NCBI RefSeq assembly: GCF_024171695.1
Contig: NZ_JAMTCF010000017.1
Span: 1 to 64,000 of the forward strand
Reading direction: 5' to 3'
Length of the DNA: 64,000 nucleotides
From: Actinosynnema pretiosum
Lineage (GTDB): Bacteria; Actinomycetota; Actinomycetes; Mycobacteriales; Pseudonocardiaceae
This document shows, one piece after another, positions 46,939-55,273 of the stretch. Under the pieces are notes generated by a model. The model did not search any database, was not told where the DNA came from, and saw only the letters and a program-made list of their open reading frames with translations. Each line of letters starts with the position of its first letter. The stretch's first letter is position 1. Both the position numbers and the translations under genes were made by a program.

Positions 46939-47999
46939 TGGTGGAGTGGACCGGGTTCGGCGACGGGGTGATGAGTCCGGACAGCGTGGCTGGGGCGGGA
47001 CCGGTCGAGTCTCTGTTCCAGACGATCGAGTCCTTGTCGCGGGTCGGTGACAAGGACGTCGCCGCGATCGCGGTGAACGGCGGCGCGCTAGCCCTTGACG
47101 TGCTCGGGGCCGCGCTCGGCACGGCCGGCATCGGCTGGTTGATCGAGCACGTGTCCTTCCTGCGCGAGCCGCTGGACTACCTGGCGGGCAACGGGAATCG
47201 GATCAAGGCCGCCGTGGGGACGTGGAACGAGACCGGCGCGGTGCGCGACGAGATCGCCCAGGCGCAGCACGACGCCGTCGGGGCTCAGGTCTCGGGCTGG
47301 CAGCAGCAGGCGGCGGAAGAGTTCCGCGCCAGCCAGAAGCGGTTGGTGGACGAGACGCTGGCGCTCAGCGGTTCCTGCGTGTCCGTCGCCGGGGAGATCG
47401 CCACGGCGGGCACGATCAGGGGAACGATCCGGGACTTGATCGCCATGTTCGTGTGTGAGGTGGTTCGGAACGCGGTCATCGCGCTGGCGTCCTCCGTGGT
47501 CAGCATGGGCGGTTCCATCGCCGCGTTCACGGCATGGGCGGTGGGGCGCGGGGCCGTGGTGCTGGGGCGTGCGTTGAAGGGGTTGGCGCGGTCCGGGAAG
47601 AAGGCGGGCGGGGTGCGCCGACGCCGAGCGCACCACGCTTTCCGGGGCTGGACGGCCTTGGCAAGGGCTTGGACGACGTCGGCAAGCGCATTGGTCGACC
47701 GGGGGACCACCGCGCCGTCGTTGAGCGACGTGGCGGCCAAAGCCAAGCAAGGCGGTCAGGAGTTCGCGGACGCGTACAGCCCGTTCAAGCCGATCACCCG
47801 TGCGGACGGGGGCGTGTCGCCGCACTCGGCGCCGAGCTTCAACGACGGGGCTTTCCAGATCAAGTTCGTTGCGGACAACCTCCGCGAGATCGCCAAACAG
47901 GACGAGTTGGAGGCGGAGGGCGTCGGCGAGGAGTTCGCGGGCAAGGGGGTCGAGAAGAGCGTGCAGTTCGAGCGCAAGACGGGATACCTGGACGAGTGA
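46938..47999 (+). CDS. WXG-like type VII effector candidate, copy 2 (compensated frameshift)
   Basis: A 353-residue paralogue of the 44331 product. The N-terminal 180 residues are nearly identical at DNA level (MVEWTGFGDGVMSPDSVAG onwards). It lacks about 6 residues after GAAL, 28 residues of the KITQKLSKLVSVV region and about 30 residues before the C-terminus. Between about 47612 and 47690 the reading frame is shifted: one G is lost from a G-run relative to copy 1 and one base is gained at AAGCGCA. The original frame then resumes at LVDRGTTAPSLSD and ends KTGYLDE. Confidence 0.78.
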   Translation: MVEWTGFGDGVMSPDSVAGAGPVESLFQTIESLSRVGDKDVAAIAVNGGALALDVLGAALGTAGIGWLIEHVSFLREPLDYLAGNGNRIKAAVGTWNETGAVRDEIAQAQHDAVGAQVSGWQQQAAEEFRASQKRLVDETLALSGSCVSVAGEIATAGTIRGTIRDLIAMFVCEVVRNAVIALASSVVSMGGSIAAFTAWAVGRGAVVLGRALKGLARSGKKAGGVRRRRAHHAFRGWTALARAWTTSASALVDRGTTAPSLSDVAAKAKQGGQEFADAYSPFKPITRADGGVSPHSAPSFNDGAFQIKFVADNLREIAKQDELEAEGVGEEFAGKGVEKSVQFERKTGYLDE

Positions 48000-48619
48000 G
48001 CTGGAAGAAGGCCAAGAAGCCGGTCCTGGTGGTGGCGTGCCTGGTGACCGGTTCAGCTGTGCCGCTCGTGGCGTTCACCGCGAGCCCGCTGTTCCTGGTG
48101 GGGGTCTTCGCGTGCGTGCTGTTCCCCCTCCTGTGCGCGTGGCTGTCCGGGCGGTTCGCCCTCGCCGCAGGGGCTTTCCTGCTGGCGGTCGGTGGAGGCT
48201 TGCCGGTGTCCTCCGCCGTGGGGTCGTGGTGGTCCTCGACTCACGGCAAGCACCTCGACGAGTGCGTCGTCGCGCGCGTCGACCGCAAGGCGAACCCGAA
48301 GGAGCGGCCCCACACCACGGTCCTGTTCGACTGCGGGAGCGAGCAGGTCGAGCACTTCCCCAGGCGGCGCGGTGAGTTCTCGGTCGGTTACCGGACCTCG
48401 CTGGTCGTGGACCCCAGCGGGATGCTGATCACCGAGGTGGGGGCGGAAGGGCTTCCGAGTGGGAAGAACGCCCCGTTCCTCGTCAGCGGTTACCTACTGC
48501 TGATGATCGGGCTCGTAGTGGCGTCCGCCTGGTTGCCCAGCCCTCCGAAAACGCCCAAGCCTCCGCGCCCGCCGCGTGGGCCGGGGGACCCGTTGCAAGC
48601 GGATTTCCTCCGGTCGTGA
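47996..48619 (+). CDS. Small membrane protein, partner candidate, copy 3
   Basis: A 207-residue member of the same small family. It has three hydrophobic segments (KPVLVVACLVTGSAVPLVAF, FLVGVFACVLFPLLCAWLSG, FALAAGAFLLAVGGGLPVSSAV), then SWWSSTHGKHLDECVVARVD and VLFDCGSEQVEHF, retaining the two Cys positions. A final TM (LLLMIGLVVASAWLP) and a Pro/Lys tail PKTPKPPRPPRGP follow. GTG 47996 overlaps the effector stop (GTGA). It is more diverged than copies 1 and 2. Confidence 0.75.
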   Translation: MSWKKAKKPVLVVACLVTGSAVPLVAFTASPLFLVGVFACVLFPLLCAWLSGRFALAAGAFLLAVGGGLPVSSAVGSWWSSTHGKHLDECVVARVDRKANPKERPHTTVLFDCGSEQVEHFPRRRGEFSVGYRTSLVVDPSGMLITEVGAEGLPSGKNAPFLVSGYLLLMIGLVVASAWLPSPPKTPKPPRPPRGPGDPLQADFLRS

Positions 48620-48682
48620 GGCTGACCGACAAGTTCCTCTGACCCCACCCGCCCCCCACCGTCCTCAGGGGAGGATCAACGG

Positions 48683-49294
48683 GTGGACGTGGTGGTCAAG
48701 AGGGTGTTGCTGGTGGTCGGCGTGCTGCTCGTGCCCGCAGGCGTGGTCGCGTTCCTGGTCGGGGCGCCTGTGCTCCTCGGGTGCGCGCTCCTCGTCCTCG
48801 GGTGCGCGGCCGGGTTCCTGGTCAAGAGCACGCTGTGGCGCGGGCAGCACGCCGGGTGGGTGCTCGGGCTCTCCGCGGTCGTGGTGCTCGGGGTGTCCGC
48901 GTTCTCCGCCGAGTCCGCCTGGCTCACCCTCACCGGGCGGGTCGAGCGGGACTGCTCGGTCGTTGGGCACCGGGTCGGGGACCGGGAGCGGAACCCGGCC
49001 GACTTCTACTCGGTGCGGTGCGGGGATCTGGTGACCGAGCACGTGGAGAACGGGCTGCGGGCGCCGCGGGTGGGGGAGGTCGGGGAGCGCGTGCCCGAGT
49101 TCGTGGTCGACCCGCGCGGGGTGCTGCGGGGGAAGTTGCCCGAGGAGGTTCGGCCGCTCGCGGTCTGGGAGGTCGGGGGCGCGACCGCGCTGCACGTCGC
49201 GGTCGGGGTGTGGTTCGCCACGCGGCGGGTGCTCGACCCCGTCGAGCGGGCCGTGGCGCGGGCTCGGGAGCGGGTGGCGCGGGAGTTCGACTGA
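48683..49294 (+). CDS. Divergent small membrane protein at the end of the cluster
   Basis: A 203-residue protein with hydrophobic segments RVLLVVGVLLVPAGVVAFLV, VLLGCALLVLGCAAGFLV and WVLGLSAVVVLGVSAFS. A soluble part follows with RDCSVVGHRVGD and FYSVRCGDLVTEHVENG, so the two-Cys pattern persists, and a late TM lies near ATALHVAVGVWFAT. It lacks the EPWWY motif of copies 1 and 2. GTG 48683 has a GGGGAGG site. It is probably a distant member of the same family; function is unknown. Confidence 0.7.
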   Translation: MDVVVKRVLLVVGVLLVPAGVVAFLVGAPVLLGCALLVLGCAAGFLVKSTLWRGQHAGWVLGLSAVVVLGVSAFSAESAWLTLTGRVERDCSVVGHRVGDRERNPADFYSVRCGDLVTEHVENGLRAPRVGEVGERVPEFVVDPRGVLRGKLPEEVRPLAVWEVGGATALHVAVGVWFATRRVLDPVERAVARARERVAREFD

Positions 49295-49329
49295 CCCCGG
49301 CGCCACCCTGCGCCACCCGGCGGACGGGC

Positions 49330-50889
49330 TCAGCGCGCGGACGCGGCGATCAGCGGCAGCAGCGCGGCGATCCGGTGCCTCGGCAGGTCGATCAGTCGCT
49401 CCTCCAAGTCCGCCGCCTCGCCTACCGCCTCCGCGATCCGCTCCCGCGCCGCCCGCTTCGTCAGCCCGCCCCTGGTCGCCGTCACCAGCGCCTCCCGCCA
49501 CACGTTCCCCAGCTTGCCGTGCGCCCGCGACAGCACCTCGCGCACCGCCAGCCCGCCCTCGTCCAACCCGCCCGCCAGCACCTGGTCCGCCACCACGACG
49601 CACGTCTTCCCGTCCGGCGTGGAGCGCAGGTAGCGCAGCGAGAACCGCGTCCCCACCAGCTCGGCGAGCCCCTTCTGTCCCTTCTCCGACGCGACGTCCG
49701 GGTGGTTGTTCGGCACCAGCGCCGCCATCCTCCCCGGCGAGCACGCCAGCAGCGTCCGCAGCAGCCACGGGCCCGGATCGGCGCTCAGGTCCACCGCCAG
49801 CGACGCCGCGCCCTTGCCGACCGGCTCCGCCCAGCCCGGCTGCCTCGGCTTCGGCGGCGGGCTGGACTCCGGGCGCGGGGCCAGGTCCACCAGCGCCTCC
49901 AGGGCCTTGCCGCTCGGGCCCTCGGACTCCAGGGACTGCGGGCCGTGCGTGTAGATGCCCGGCTTGGTCACCGACACCGAGCGCTTCGACGTCGGCCTGC
50001 ACACGTACAGGTCCGCCGCGCTGCCGATCGCCTGCGCCCCGTCGAACCGGTGGAACGCGGGCAGCACCGCCTCGAACAGCAGCCCCAGCCGCAGCAGCTC
50101 CTGCTGCACCTTCAACCCCAGCGCGGGCGTGCGGTCGCTGGAGCCGTGCGCCAGCAGCAGCCTCCCGTCCCGTCCCAGGCACTCCACGCCGCGCGCCGCG
50201 AACAGGCCCATGCCCTCCGGCGTGTACGGCGGATCGCTGAAGACCAGGTCCGCGCTCTCCAGCACCGACGGCGGGAGTCCGAAGCGGAAATCCGCGTGCA
50301 GCGTCGTGACGTCCCAGCCCCGCTCGGCCGCGATCCGGTCCACGTGCGCCAGCAGCCGGTCGTCCACGTCCACCACGACCACCCGCACGCTCGGGTCGAC
50401 CGCGCACACCGCCAGCGACGTCAGGTCGTGGTCCCCCAGGCACAGCAGCACCCGGCCGGACAGGTCGTAGGTCGTGGTCAGCCACAGCGCCCGCTTCAGC
50501 GCCGTCTCCGGCGTGGCCTGCACGTGGTCCAGCGCGGCCACCGGCGGCGGCACGGACGCGACGTCGGCGCGGACCACCGCCAGCAGGTCCGGGTTCTCCG
50601 CGACCAGCGCGTCCGCCGCGTCCGGCAGCTCCTCGGCCGCGTACCGGGCGTACGCGCCCGCCCGCGCCGGCGTGATCCGGTGCCGGTCGCCGCTGGTCTC
50701 CAGGTCGTCCTGCGCCGCCGCCAGCAGCTCCTGCACGGTGCGGCGCGGCACGGCGGGCAGCCGGACCAGCTCCGCGAGGCTGTGCCAGTCCCGGCACAGC
50801 AGGGTCAGCACGCGGCGCAACCCGCGCGCGTGCACCCCCCGGCTCGCCAGGAGGTCGCGGACGCGGTCGCTCGGCTCATCTGCTGCCAC
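49330..50889 (-). CDS. Branched-polyamine synthase-like (BpsA/DUF43) protein
   Basis: A 519-residue protein. An N-terminal winged-helix-like region (about 1-90, LAELVRLPAVPRRTVQELLAA) precedes an aminopropyltransferase/methyltransferase fold typical of N4-bis(aminopropyl)spermidine synthase. Its features are LCLGDHDLTSLAVCAV (motif I-like), VVVDVDDRLLAHV, LHADFRFGLP and LVFSDPPYTPEGMGLFAARGVECLG (DPPY active site). Residues about 335-519 are an additional Pro-then-helical extension not found in short archaeal BpsA. It diverges from the OpuC-type operon. Branched polyamine synthesis is inferred from homology only. Confidence 0.8.
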   Translation of the reverse strand: MAADEPSDRVRDLLASRGVHARGLRRVLTLLCRDWHSLAELVRLPAVPRRTVQELLAAAQDDLETSGDRHRITPARAGAYARYAAEELPDAADALVAENPDLLAVVRADVASVPPPVAALDHVQATPETALKRALWLTTTYDLSGRVLLCLGDHDLTSLAVCAVDPSVRVVVVDVDDRLLAHVDRIAAERGWDVTTLHADFRFGLPPSVLESADLVFSDPPYTPEGMGLFAARGVECLGRDGRLLLAHGSSDRTPALGLKVQQELLRLGLLFEAVLPAFHRFDGAQAIGSAADLYVCRPTSKRSVSVTKPGIYTHGPQSLESEGPSGKALEALVDLAPRPESSPPPKPRQPGWAEPVGKGAASLAVDLSADPGPWLLRTLLACSPGRMAALVPNNHPDVASEKGQKGLAELVGTRFSLRYLRSTPDGKTCVVVADQVLAGGLDEGGLAVREVLSRAHGKLGNVWREALVTATRGGLTKRAARERIAEAVGEAADLEERLIDLPRHRIAALLPLIAASAR

Positions 50890-51045
50890 AAGCAGAGCAG
50901 CCTAAACGGTGCCGGGGACCGGTCCCGCCACGCACGGCGTCCCGCCCGCTGCGAGCGACTTCCCGTTATCCGGGATGACCTGCCGCTGTCACCCCGACGG
51001 GCTAGGGTCGTCCGACAGCCGCAACCCAGGGGGAGGGAACCCGGT

Positions 51046-52122
51046 GTGATCGAGTTCAGGGGAGCGACCAAGCGGTTCGACGACGGGACGACCGCGGTCG
51101 ACGGCCTGGACCTGGTGGCCGAGCCCGGTGCGGTGACCGTGTTCGTCGGGCCGTCCGGCTGCGGCAAGACCACCTCGCTGCGCATGGTGAACCGCATGGT
51201 GGAGGCCACGTCCGGCACCGTCCTGGTGGACGGCCGGGACGTGCGCGAGGTCGACCCGCCGGAGCTGCGGCGCGGCATCGGCTACGTCATCCAGCAGGCG
51301 GGCCTGTTCCCGCACCGCACGGTCCTCGACAACGTCGCGACCGTGCCGCTGCTGTCCGGCTGGGGCAAGCGCAAGGCGCGCACCCGCGCGGCCGAGCTGC
51401 TGGAGCTGGTCGGGTTGCCGCAGGAGCTCGGCGCGCGCTACCCGGCGCAGCTGTCCGGCGGCCAGCAGCAGCGCGTCGGCGTGGCCCGCGCGCTCGCCGC
51501 CGACCCGCCGGTGCTGCTGATGGACGAGCCGTTCAGCGCCGTCGACCCGGTGGTGCGCGAGGGCCTCCAGGACGAGCTGCTGCGGCTCCAGGGCGAGCTG
51601 GGCAAGACGATCGTGTTCGTCACGCACGACATCGACGAGGCGGTGCGGCTCGGCGACAAGGTCGCGGTGTTCCGCGAGGGCGGCGTGCTCGCCCAGTACG
51701 CGCCGCCCGCCGAGCTGCTCTCCCGGCCCGCCGACGACTTCGTCGCCGGGTTCGTCGGCCGCGACCGGGGCTACCGGGGGCTGTCCTTCGCGGACTCGGG
51801 CGGGCTCGCGCTCGGGCAGGTCGGCACGGTCGGACCGGACGACGCGCCCGGCGGCGGCGACGCCTGGCGGCTGCTGCTCGACGCCGACCGCAGGCCGCAG
51901 GGCTGGTACCCGCCGGGTGACGGGGGCGCAGCCGTGCCGGGCGGGAGCCTGCACGAGCTGGGCACCCCGCTGCGCGGCGCGCTCGACGCCGCCCTGTCCT
52001 CACCGGCCGGGCTGGGCGTGGCCGTGGACGCGGACGGCCGCTACGCCGGGGTCGTCACCGCCCGCGAGGTCCTGGACGCCATCGAGGCGCGGCGGGAGCG
52101 ACCGGGGGCCGCCCGTGGATGA
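51046..52122 (+). CDS. Osmoprotectant ABC transporter ATP-binding protein (OpuC/ProV type)
   Basis: A 358-residue ATPase for uptake of glycine betaine, choline or carnitine-type solutes. Walker A is GPSGCGKTTSLRMVN, Q-loop VIQQAGLFPHRTV, signature LSGGQQQRVGVARAL and Walker B VLLMDEPFSAVDPVVRE; HDIDEAVRLGDKVAVF is the family stretch. The C-terminus retains only about one weak CBS-like half (GVAVDADGRYAGVVTAREVLDAIEA). GTG 51046 follows a GGGAGGG site. It overlaps the first permease by 8 bases. Confidence 0.93.
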   Translation: MIEFRGATKRFDDGTTAVDGLDLVAEPGAVTVFVGPSGCGKTTSLRMVNRMVEATSGTVLVDGRDVREVDPPELRRGIGYVIQQAGLFPHRTVLDNVATVPLLSGWGKRKARTRAAELLELVGLPQELGARYPAQLSGGQQQRVGVARALAADPPVLLMDEPFSAVDPVVREGLQDELLRLQGELGKTIVFVTHDIDEAVRLGDKVAVFREGGVLAQYAPPAELLSRPADDFVAGFVGRDRGYRGLSFADSGGLALGQVGTVGPDDAPGGGDAWRLLLDADRRPQGWYPPGDGGAAVPGGSLHELGTPLRGALDAALSSPAGLGVAVDADGRYAGVVTAREVLDAIEARRERPGAARG

Positions 52123-52771
52123 CGTCCTGAGCTACCTCTCCGACGCGGGCACCCGGTCCGCCGTGCTCGACATGCTCGGCGAGCACGTCTACCTGTCGCT
52201 GTTCCCGCTGCTGGTCGCCGTCGTCCTGGCGATCGCGCTCGGCCTGCTGTGCCACCGGTTCCGCGCCGCGCGCGCCACCGTGATCGCCCTGTCGAACGTG
52301 CTCTACACCATCCCGTCGCTGGCCCTGTTCGCGATCATCCCGGCCCTCATCGGCACGAAGGTCCTGGACAGCGTCAACGTCGTCGCCGCCCTCACCCTGT
52401 ACACGACGGCGCTGCTGGTGCGCCCGGTCGCCGACGCGCTCGACGCGGTGCCCGCCCACGTCACCGCCGCCGCCACCGCGATGGGCTTCCGGCCGGTGCG
52501 CCGGTTCTTCGCGGTGGAGCTGCCGCTGGCGGTGCCGGTGCTCGCGGCGGGCGTGCGGGTCGGGTCGGTCAGCAACATCAGCCTGGTCAGCGTCGGCGCG
52601 CTCATCGGCACCGGCGGGCTCGGCGTGCTGTTCACCGACGGGTTCCGGCAGCGCTACCTCGCGCCGATCGTCGTCGGCGTCGTGCTCACCCTGGTGCTGG
52701 CGCTGGTGGTGGACCTGCTGCTGGTCGCGCTGCGCAAGGTCCTGACGCCGTGGGCGGAGGTCGTGAAGTGA
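52115..52771 (+). CDS. Osmoprotectant ABC transporter permease 1
   Basis: A 218-residue integral membrane permease with about five to six segments (PLLVAVVLAIALGLLCHRF, VIALSNVLYTIPSLALFAIIPALIG, NVVAALTLYTTALLVRPVADAL). The EAA-like loop is AATAMGFRPVRRFFAVELPLAVPVL and the final TM is IVVGVVLTLVLALVVDLLLVAL. GTG 52115 is the only sensible start and overlaps the ATPase gene. It pairs with permease 2. Confidence 0.9.
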   Translation: MDDVLSYLSDAGTRSAVLDMLGEHVYLSLFPLLVAVVLAIALGLLCHRFRAARATVIALSNVLYTIPSLALFAIIPALIGTKVLDSVNVVAALTLYTTALLVRPVADALDAVPAHVTAAATAMGFRPVRRFFAVELPLAVPVLAAGVRVGSVSNISLVSVGALIGTGGLGVLFTDGFRQRYLAPIVVGVVLTLVLALVVDLLLVALRKVLTPWAEVVK

Positions 52772-53499
52772 TCTTCGCTGACGCGCTGGAGTGGCTGCTC
52801 TCGCCCGCGAACTGGTCCGGGTCCACCTCGATCCCGACGCGGGTCGGCGTGCACCTGCTGTACTGCCTCGTCGCCGTGCTCGGCGCGAGCGCCATCGCGG
52901 TGCCGCTGGGCCTGTGGATCGGGCACACCGGGCGCGGTGGGACGGTGCTGGTCGCGGGCGGCAACGCGCTGCGGGCGCTGCCCACGCTCGGCCTGGTCAC
53001 CCTGCTGTACCTGCTGCTCGGCGGCGGGCAGGTGGGGGTCGTGGTCGCGCTGATCGTGCTGGCGATCCCGCCGCTGCTCGCAGGCGCCTACGCCGGGGTG
53101 CAGGACGTGGACCGGGGCGTCGTGGACGCCGCGCGCGGCATGGGCATGACCGGCTCGCAGGTGCTGTGGCGGGTCGAGCTGCCGAACGCGCTGCCGCTGC
53201 TGCTCGGCGGGGTGCGCAACGCGACCCTGCAGGTCGTGGCGACCGCTTCGGTGGCCGCGTACGTGGGTATCGAGACGTTGGGCCGTCCGCTGCTGGACGG
53301 CCTGCGGGTGCTGGACTACGGGCAGTTCGTCGGCGGCGCGGTGCTCATCGCGCTGCTGGCGGTCGCGCTCGACCTGCTGCTGGCGGGGGTGGGCAGGCTC
53401 GTCGTGCCCAAGGGCCTCACCCTCGGCACGCGGCGTCGCAAGGGGAAGCTGTCGGCGACCGCCGCCGCGCAGCGCGAAGCGAGGGGAAGCACGGCATGA
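52768..53499 (+). CDS. Osmoprotectant ABC transporter permease 2
   Basis: A 243-residue permease with VHLLYCLVAVLGASAIAVPLGLW, LRALPTLGLVTLLYLLLGGG, VVVALIVLAIPPLLAGAYAG and the EAA-type loop AARGMGMTGSQVLWRVELPNALPLLLGG. A last TM (FVGGAVLIALLAVALDLLLAG) and a basic C-terminal tail follow. GTG 52768 overlaps permease 1 by 4 bases and its stop overlaps the binding protein by 4, so the operon is tightly coupled. Confidence 0.9.
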   Translation: MIFADALEWLLSPANWSGSTSIPTRVGVHLLYCLVAVLGASAIAVPLGLWIGHTGRGGTVLVAGGNALRALPTLGLVTLLYLLLGGGQVGVVVALIVLAIPPLLAGAYAGVQDVDRGVVDAARGMGMTGSQVLWRVELPNALPLLLGGVRNATLQVVATASVAAYVGIETLGRPLLDGLRVLDYGQFVGGAVLIALLAVALDLLLAGVGRLVVPKGLTLGTRRRKGKLSATAAAQREARGSTA

Positions 53500-54380
53500 A
53501 GCGCACGTTGACGGCGGTGGCGGCGGTGGTCGCGCTGGCGACCGCCGGTTGCGGCTCGGCAGAGGACCTCGGCGGGAGCGGCGACCAGGCCGCGTCCGGC
53601 GAGATCGTGGTCGGCTCGGCCGACTTCACCGAGAACAAGATCCTGGCCGAGATCTACGCGGGCGCGCTCAAGACCACCGGCGCGAAGGTGTCGGTGCGCT
53701 CCGGCATCGGCGCGCGCGAGCTGGTCGTGCAGGCGCTGCAGGACAAGTCGCTCGCGGTGGTGCCCGAGTACACCGGCAACCTGCTGGTGCACTTCGACAA
53801 GGCCAGCACCGCCTCCGAGGCCGAGGAGGTCTACTCGGCGCTCAAGTCCAAGCTCCCCGAGGGCCTGGAGGTGCTGGAGAAGTCGGCGGCCGAGGACAAG
53901 GACGTCCTGGTGGTCACCAAGGAGACCGCCGACTCGGGCGTGAAGTCCATCGCCGACCTCGGCGAGGGCAAGTACGTGCTCGGCGCGGCGGGCGAGTGGG
54001 CCCAGCGCTGGGAGGCCAAGATCAAGGAGCTGTACGGGGTCACCTTCAAGGAGATCAAGACCACCGACGCGGGCGGCCCGGTCACCGTGGACACGCTCAA
54101 GGACGGCGGGTCGCAGGTCGCGAACCTGTACACCACGCAGGCCGACATCGCGGTGAACGGGTTCGTGCAGCTGGAGGACCCGAAGAGCATGTACCCGGCG
54201 CAGAACATCCTGCCGCTGCTGCGGACCGGCGCCGTGGACGACAAGGGCAAGGCCGTGCTGGACAAGGTCTCCGCCGGGCTGACCACGGAGAACGTGGCCG
54301 AGCTGGTGAAGAAGGTCGACGTGGACAAGGAGACCGTGGCCAACGTGGCCGCGGAGTTCCTGAAGACCCTGTCCCTGTAA
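53496..54380 (+). CDS. Osmoprotectant ABC transporter substrate-binding lipoprotein
   Basis: A 294-residue OpuAC/ProX-type binding protein. The lipoprotein signal MKRTLTAVAAVVALATAGC has its lipobox Cys at residue 19. Mature features are IVVGSADFTENKILAEIYAGALKTTGAKVSVRSGIG, LAVVPEYTGNLL and LYTTQADIAVNGFVQLEDPKSMYPAQNILPLL. The aromatic cage for quaternary amines cannot be fully assigned by eye. ATG 53496 overlaps permease 2. A hairpin terminator follows at 54400-54431. Confidence 0.92.
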   Translation: MKRTLTAVAAVVALATAGCGSAEDLGGSGDQAASGEIVVGSADFTENKILAEIYAGALKTTGAKVSVRSGIGARELVVQALQDKSLAVVPEYTGNLLVHFDKASTASEAEEVYSALKSKLPEGLEVLEKSAAEDKDVLVVTKETADSGVKSIADLGEGKYVLGAAGEWAQRWEAKIKELYGVTFKEIKTTDAGGPVTVDTLKDGGSQVANLYTTQADIAVNGFVQLEDPKSMYPAQNILPLLRTGAVDDKGKAVLDKVSAGLTTENVAELVKKVDVDKETVANVAAEFLKTLSL

Positions 54381-54399
54381 GGGGATTCGCGGTTCCGAA

Positions 54400-54431
54400 G
54401 AGCGGCGCTCCCACCTCCGGGGGCGCCGCTC
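54400..54431 (+). terminator. Terminator of the osmoprotectant operon
   Basis: GAGCGGCGC pairs with GCGCCGCTC over 9 bp, extended by TCCC/GGGG, 20 bases after the stop. The convergent IclR gene ends 2 bases beyond it. Confidence 0.8.
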
Positions 54432-54433
54432 CG

Positions 54434-55213
54434 CTACGCCCGGCTCCCGCCGATCCGCTCGGTGAGCGAGTCGGCGGCCTGCATGGCCTCCGCCGCCAGC
54501 TCCGGCCAGGACTGGCCGCACGGCTCCTCGCACAGGTGCCGGAACGTCACCGTGATCGCCGCGATCGGCCGCTCCCCGTGGTCGTACACCGGGGCCGCCA
54601 CCGACGCGAAGCCCGCCGTCACGAACCCGTCCTCCACCGCCCAGCCGCGCCGCCGCTCCTCGGCGAGCAGCCTGCGCAGCGCGGGCAGGTTGCGCGGCCC
54701 CCGGCCGGTGCGGTCCACGAACGCCCGCGCGCTCGGGAACAGCGCCCGCACCTGCGCGTCCGGCAACCGCGCCAGCATCGCCCTCCCCGACGCGGTCAGG
54801 TGCGCGGGCAACCGCACCCCGACGTCCGACACGATCGTCTGCGGCTGCCTCGGCTGCTCCCGCACCAGGTACAGGGCCTCCGCGCCGTGCAGCACGCCCA
54901 GGTGCGCGGGCAGCGCCACCTGGTCCACCAGCCTGCGCAGCAGCGGGCGCGCCAGCCGTTCGAGCGGGTCGTGCCGCAGGTACGCCGAACCCAGCTCGAA
55001 CGCGGCCACGCCCAGCCCGTAGCGGCGCTCCTCCGGGAAGTGCGTGGCGAACCCGGCGTCGGCCAGCTCGGCCAGCAGGTGGTAGGTCGTGGATCTCGGC
55101 AGGTCCAGCTCGCGCGCCACCGCCGCCGCCGACAGCGGGCCCGGCCTGCTCGCCAGCAGGCGCAGCACCGCGAGGCCCCGCCGCAGCGCGGGCACGTCGC
55201 TGCTCCCACCCAT
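54434..55213 (-). CDS. IclR-family transcriptional regulator
   Basis: A 259-residue regulator. The N-terminal winged helix is about 8-70 (ALRRGLAVLRLLASRPGPLSAAAVARELDLPRSTTYHLLAELADAGFATH). The IclR effector domain is about 80-250, including PRQPQTIVSDVGVRLPAHLTASGRAMLA and VTAGFASVAAPVYDHGERPIAAITVTF. It diverges from the ECF sigma gene and lies 1.6 kb upstream of the hut operon, with a palindromic operator in front of hutH. Regulation of hut is plausible but unproven; the osmoprotectant operon ending beside it is another candidate. Confidence 0.92.
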   Translation of the reverse strand: MGGSSDVPALRRGLAVLRLLASRPGPLSAAAVARELDLPRSTTYHLLAELADAGFATHFPEERRYGLGVAAFELGSAYLRHDPLERLARPLLRRLVDQVALPAHLGVLHGAEALYLVREQPRQPQTIVSDVGVRLPAHLTASGRAMLARLPDAQVRALFPSARAFVDRTGRGPRNLPALRRLLAEERRRGWAVEDGFVTAGFASVAAPVYDHGERPIAAITVTFRHLCEEPCGQSWPELAAEAMQAADSLTERIGGSRA

Positions 55214-55273
55214 GAGCCCATCTCACCAGGAACCCGCGCTCAACAAAACACGCCCGCCGCGCATTGGAGGTCC

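Noticed and set aside
47534-47995. Upstream extension of the 47996 membrane gene
   Set aside because: The translated text (APTPSAPRFPGLD) is the original frame of effector copy 2 before its compensated frameshift, not part of the membrane protein.
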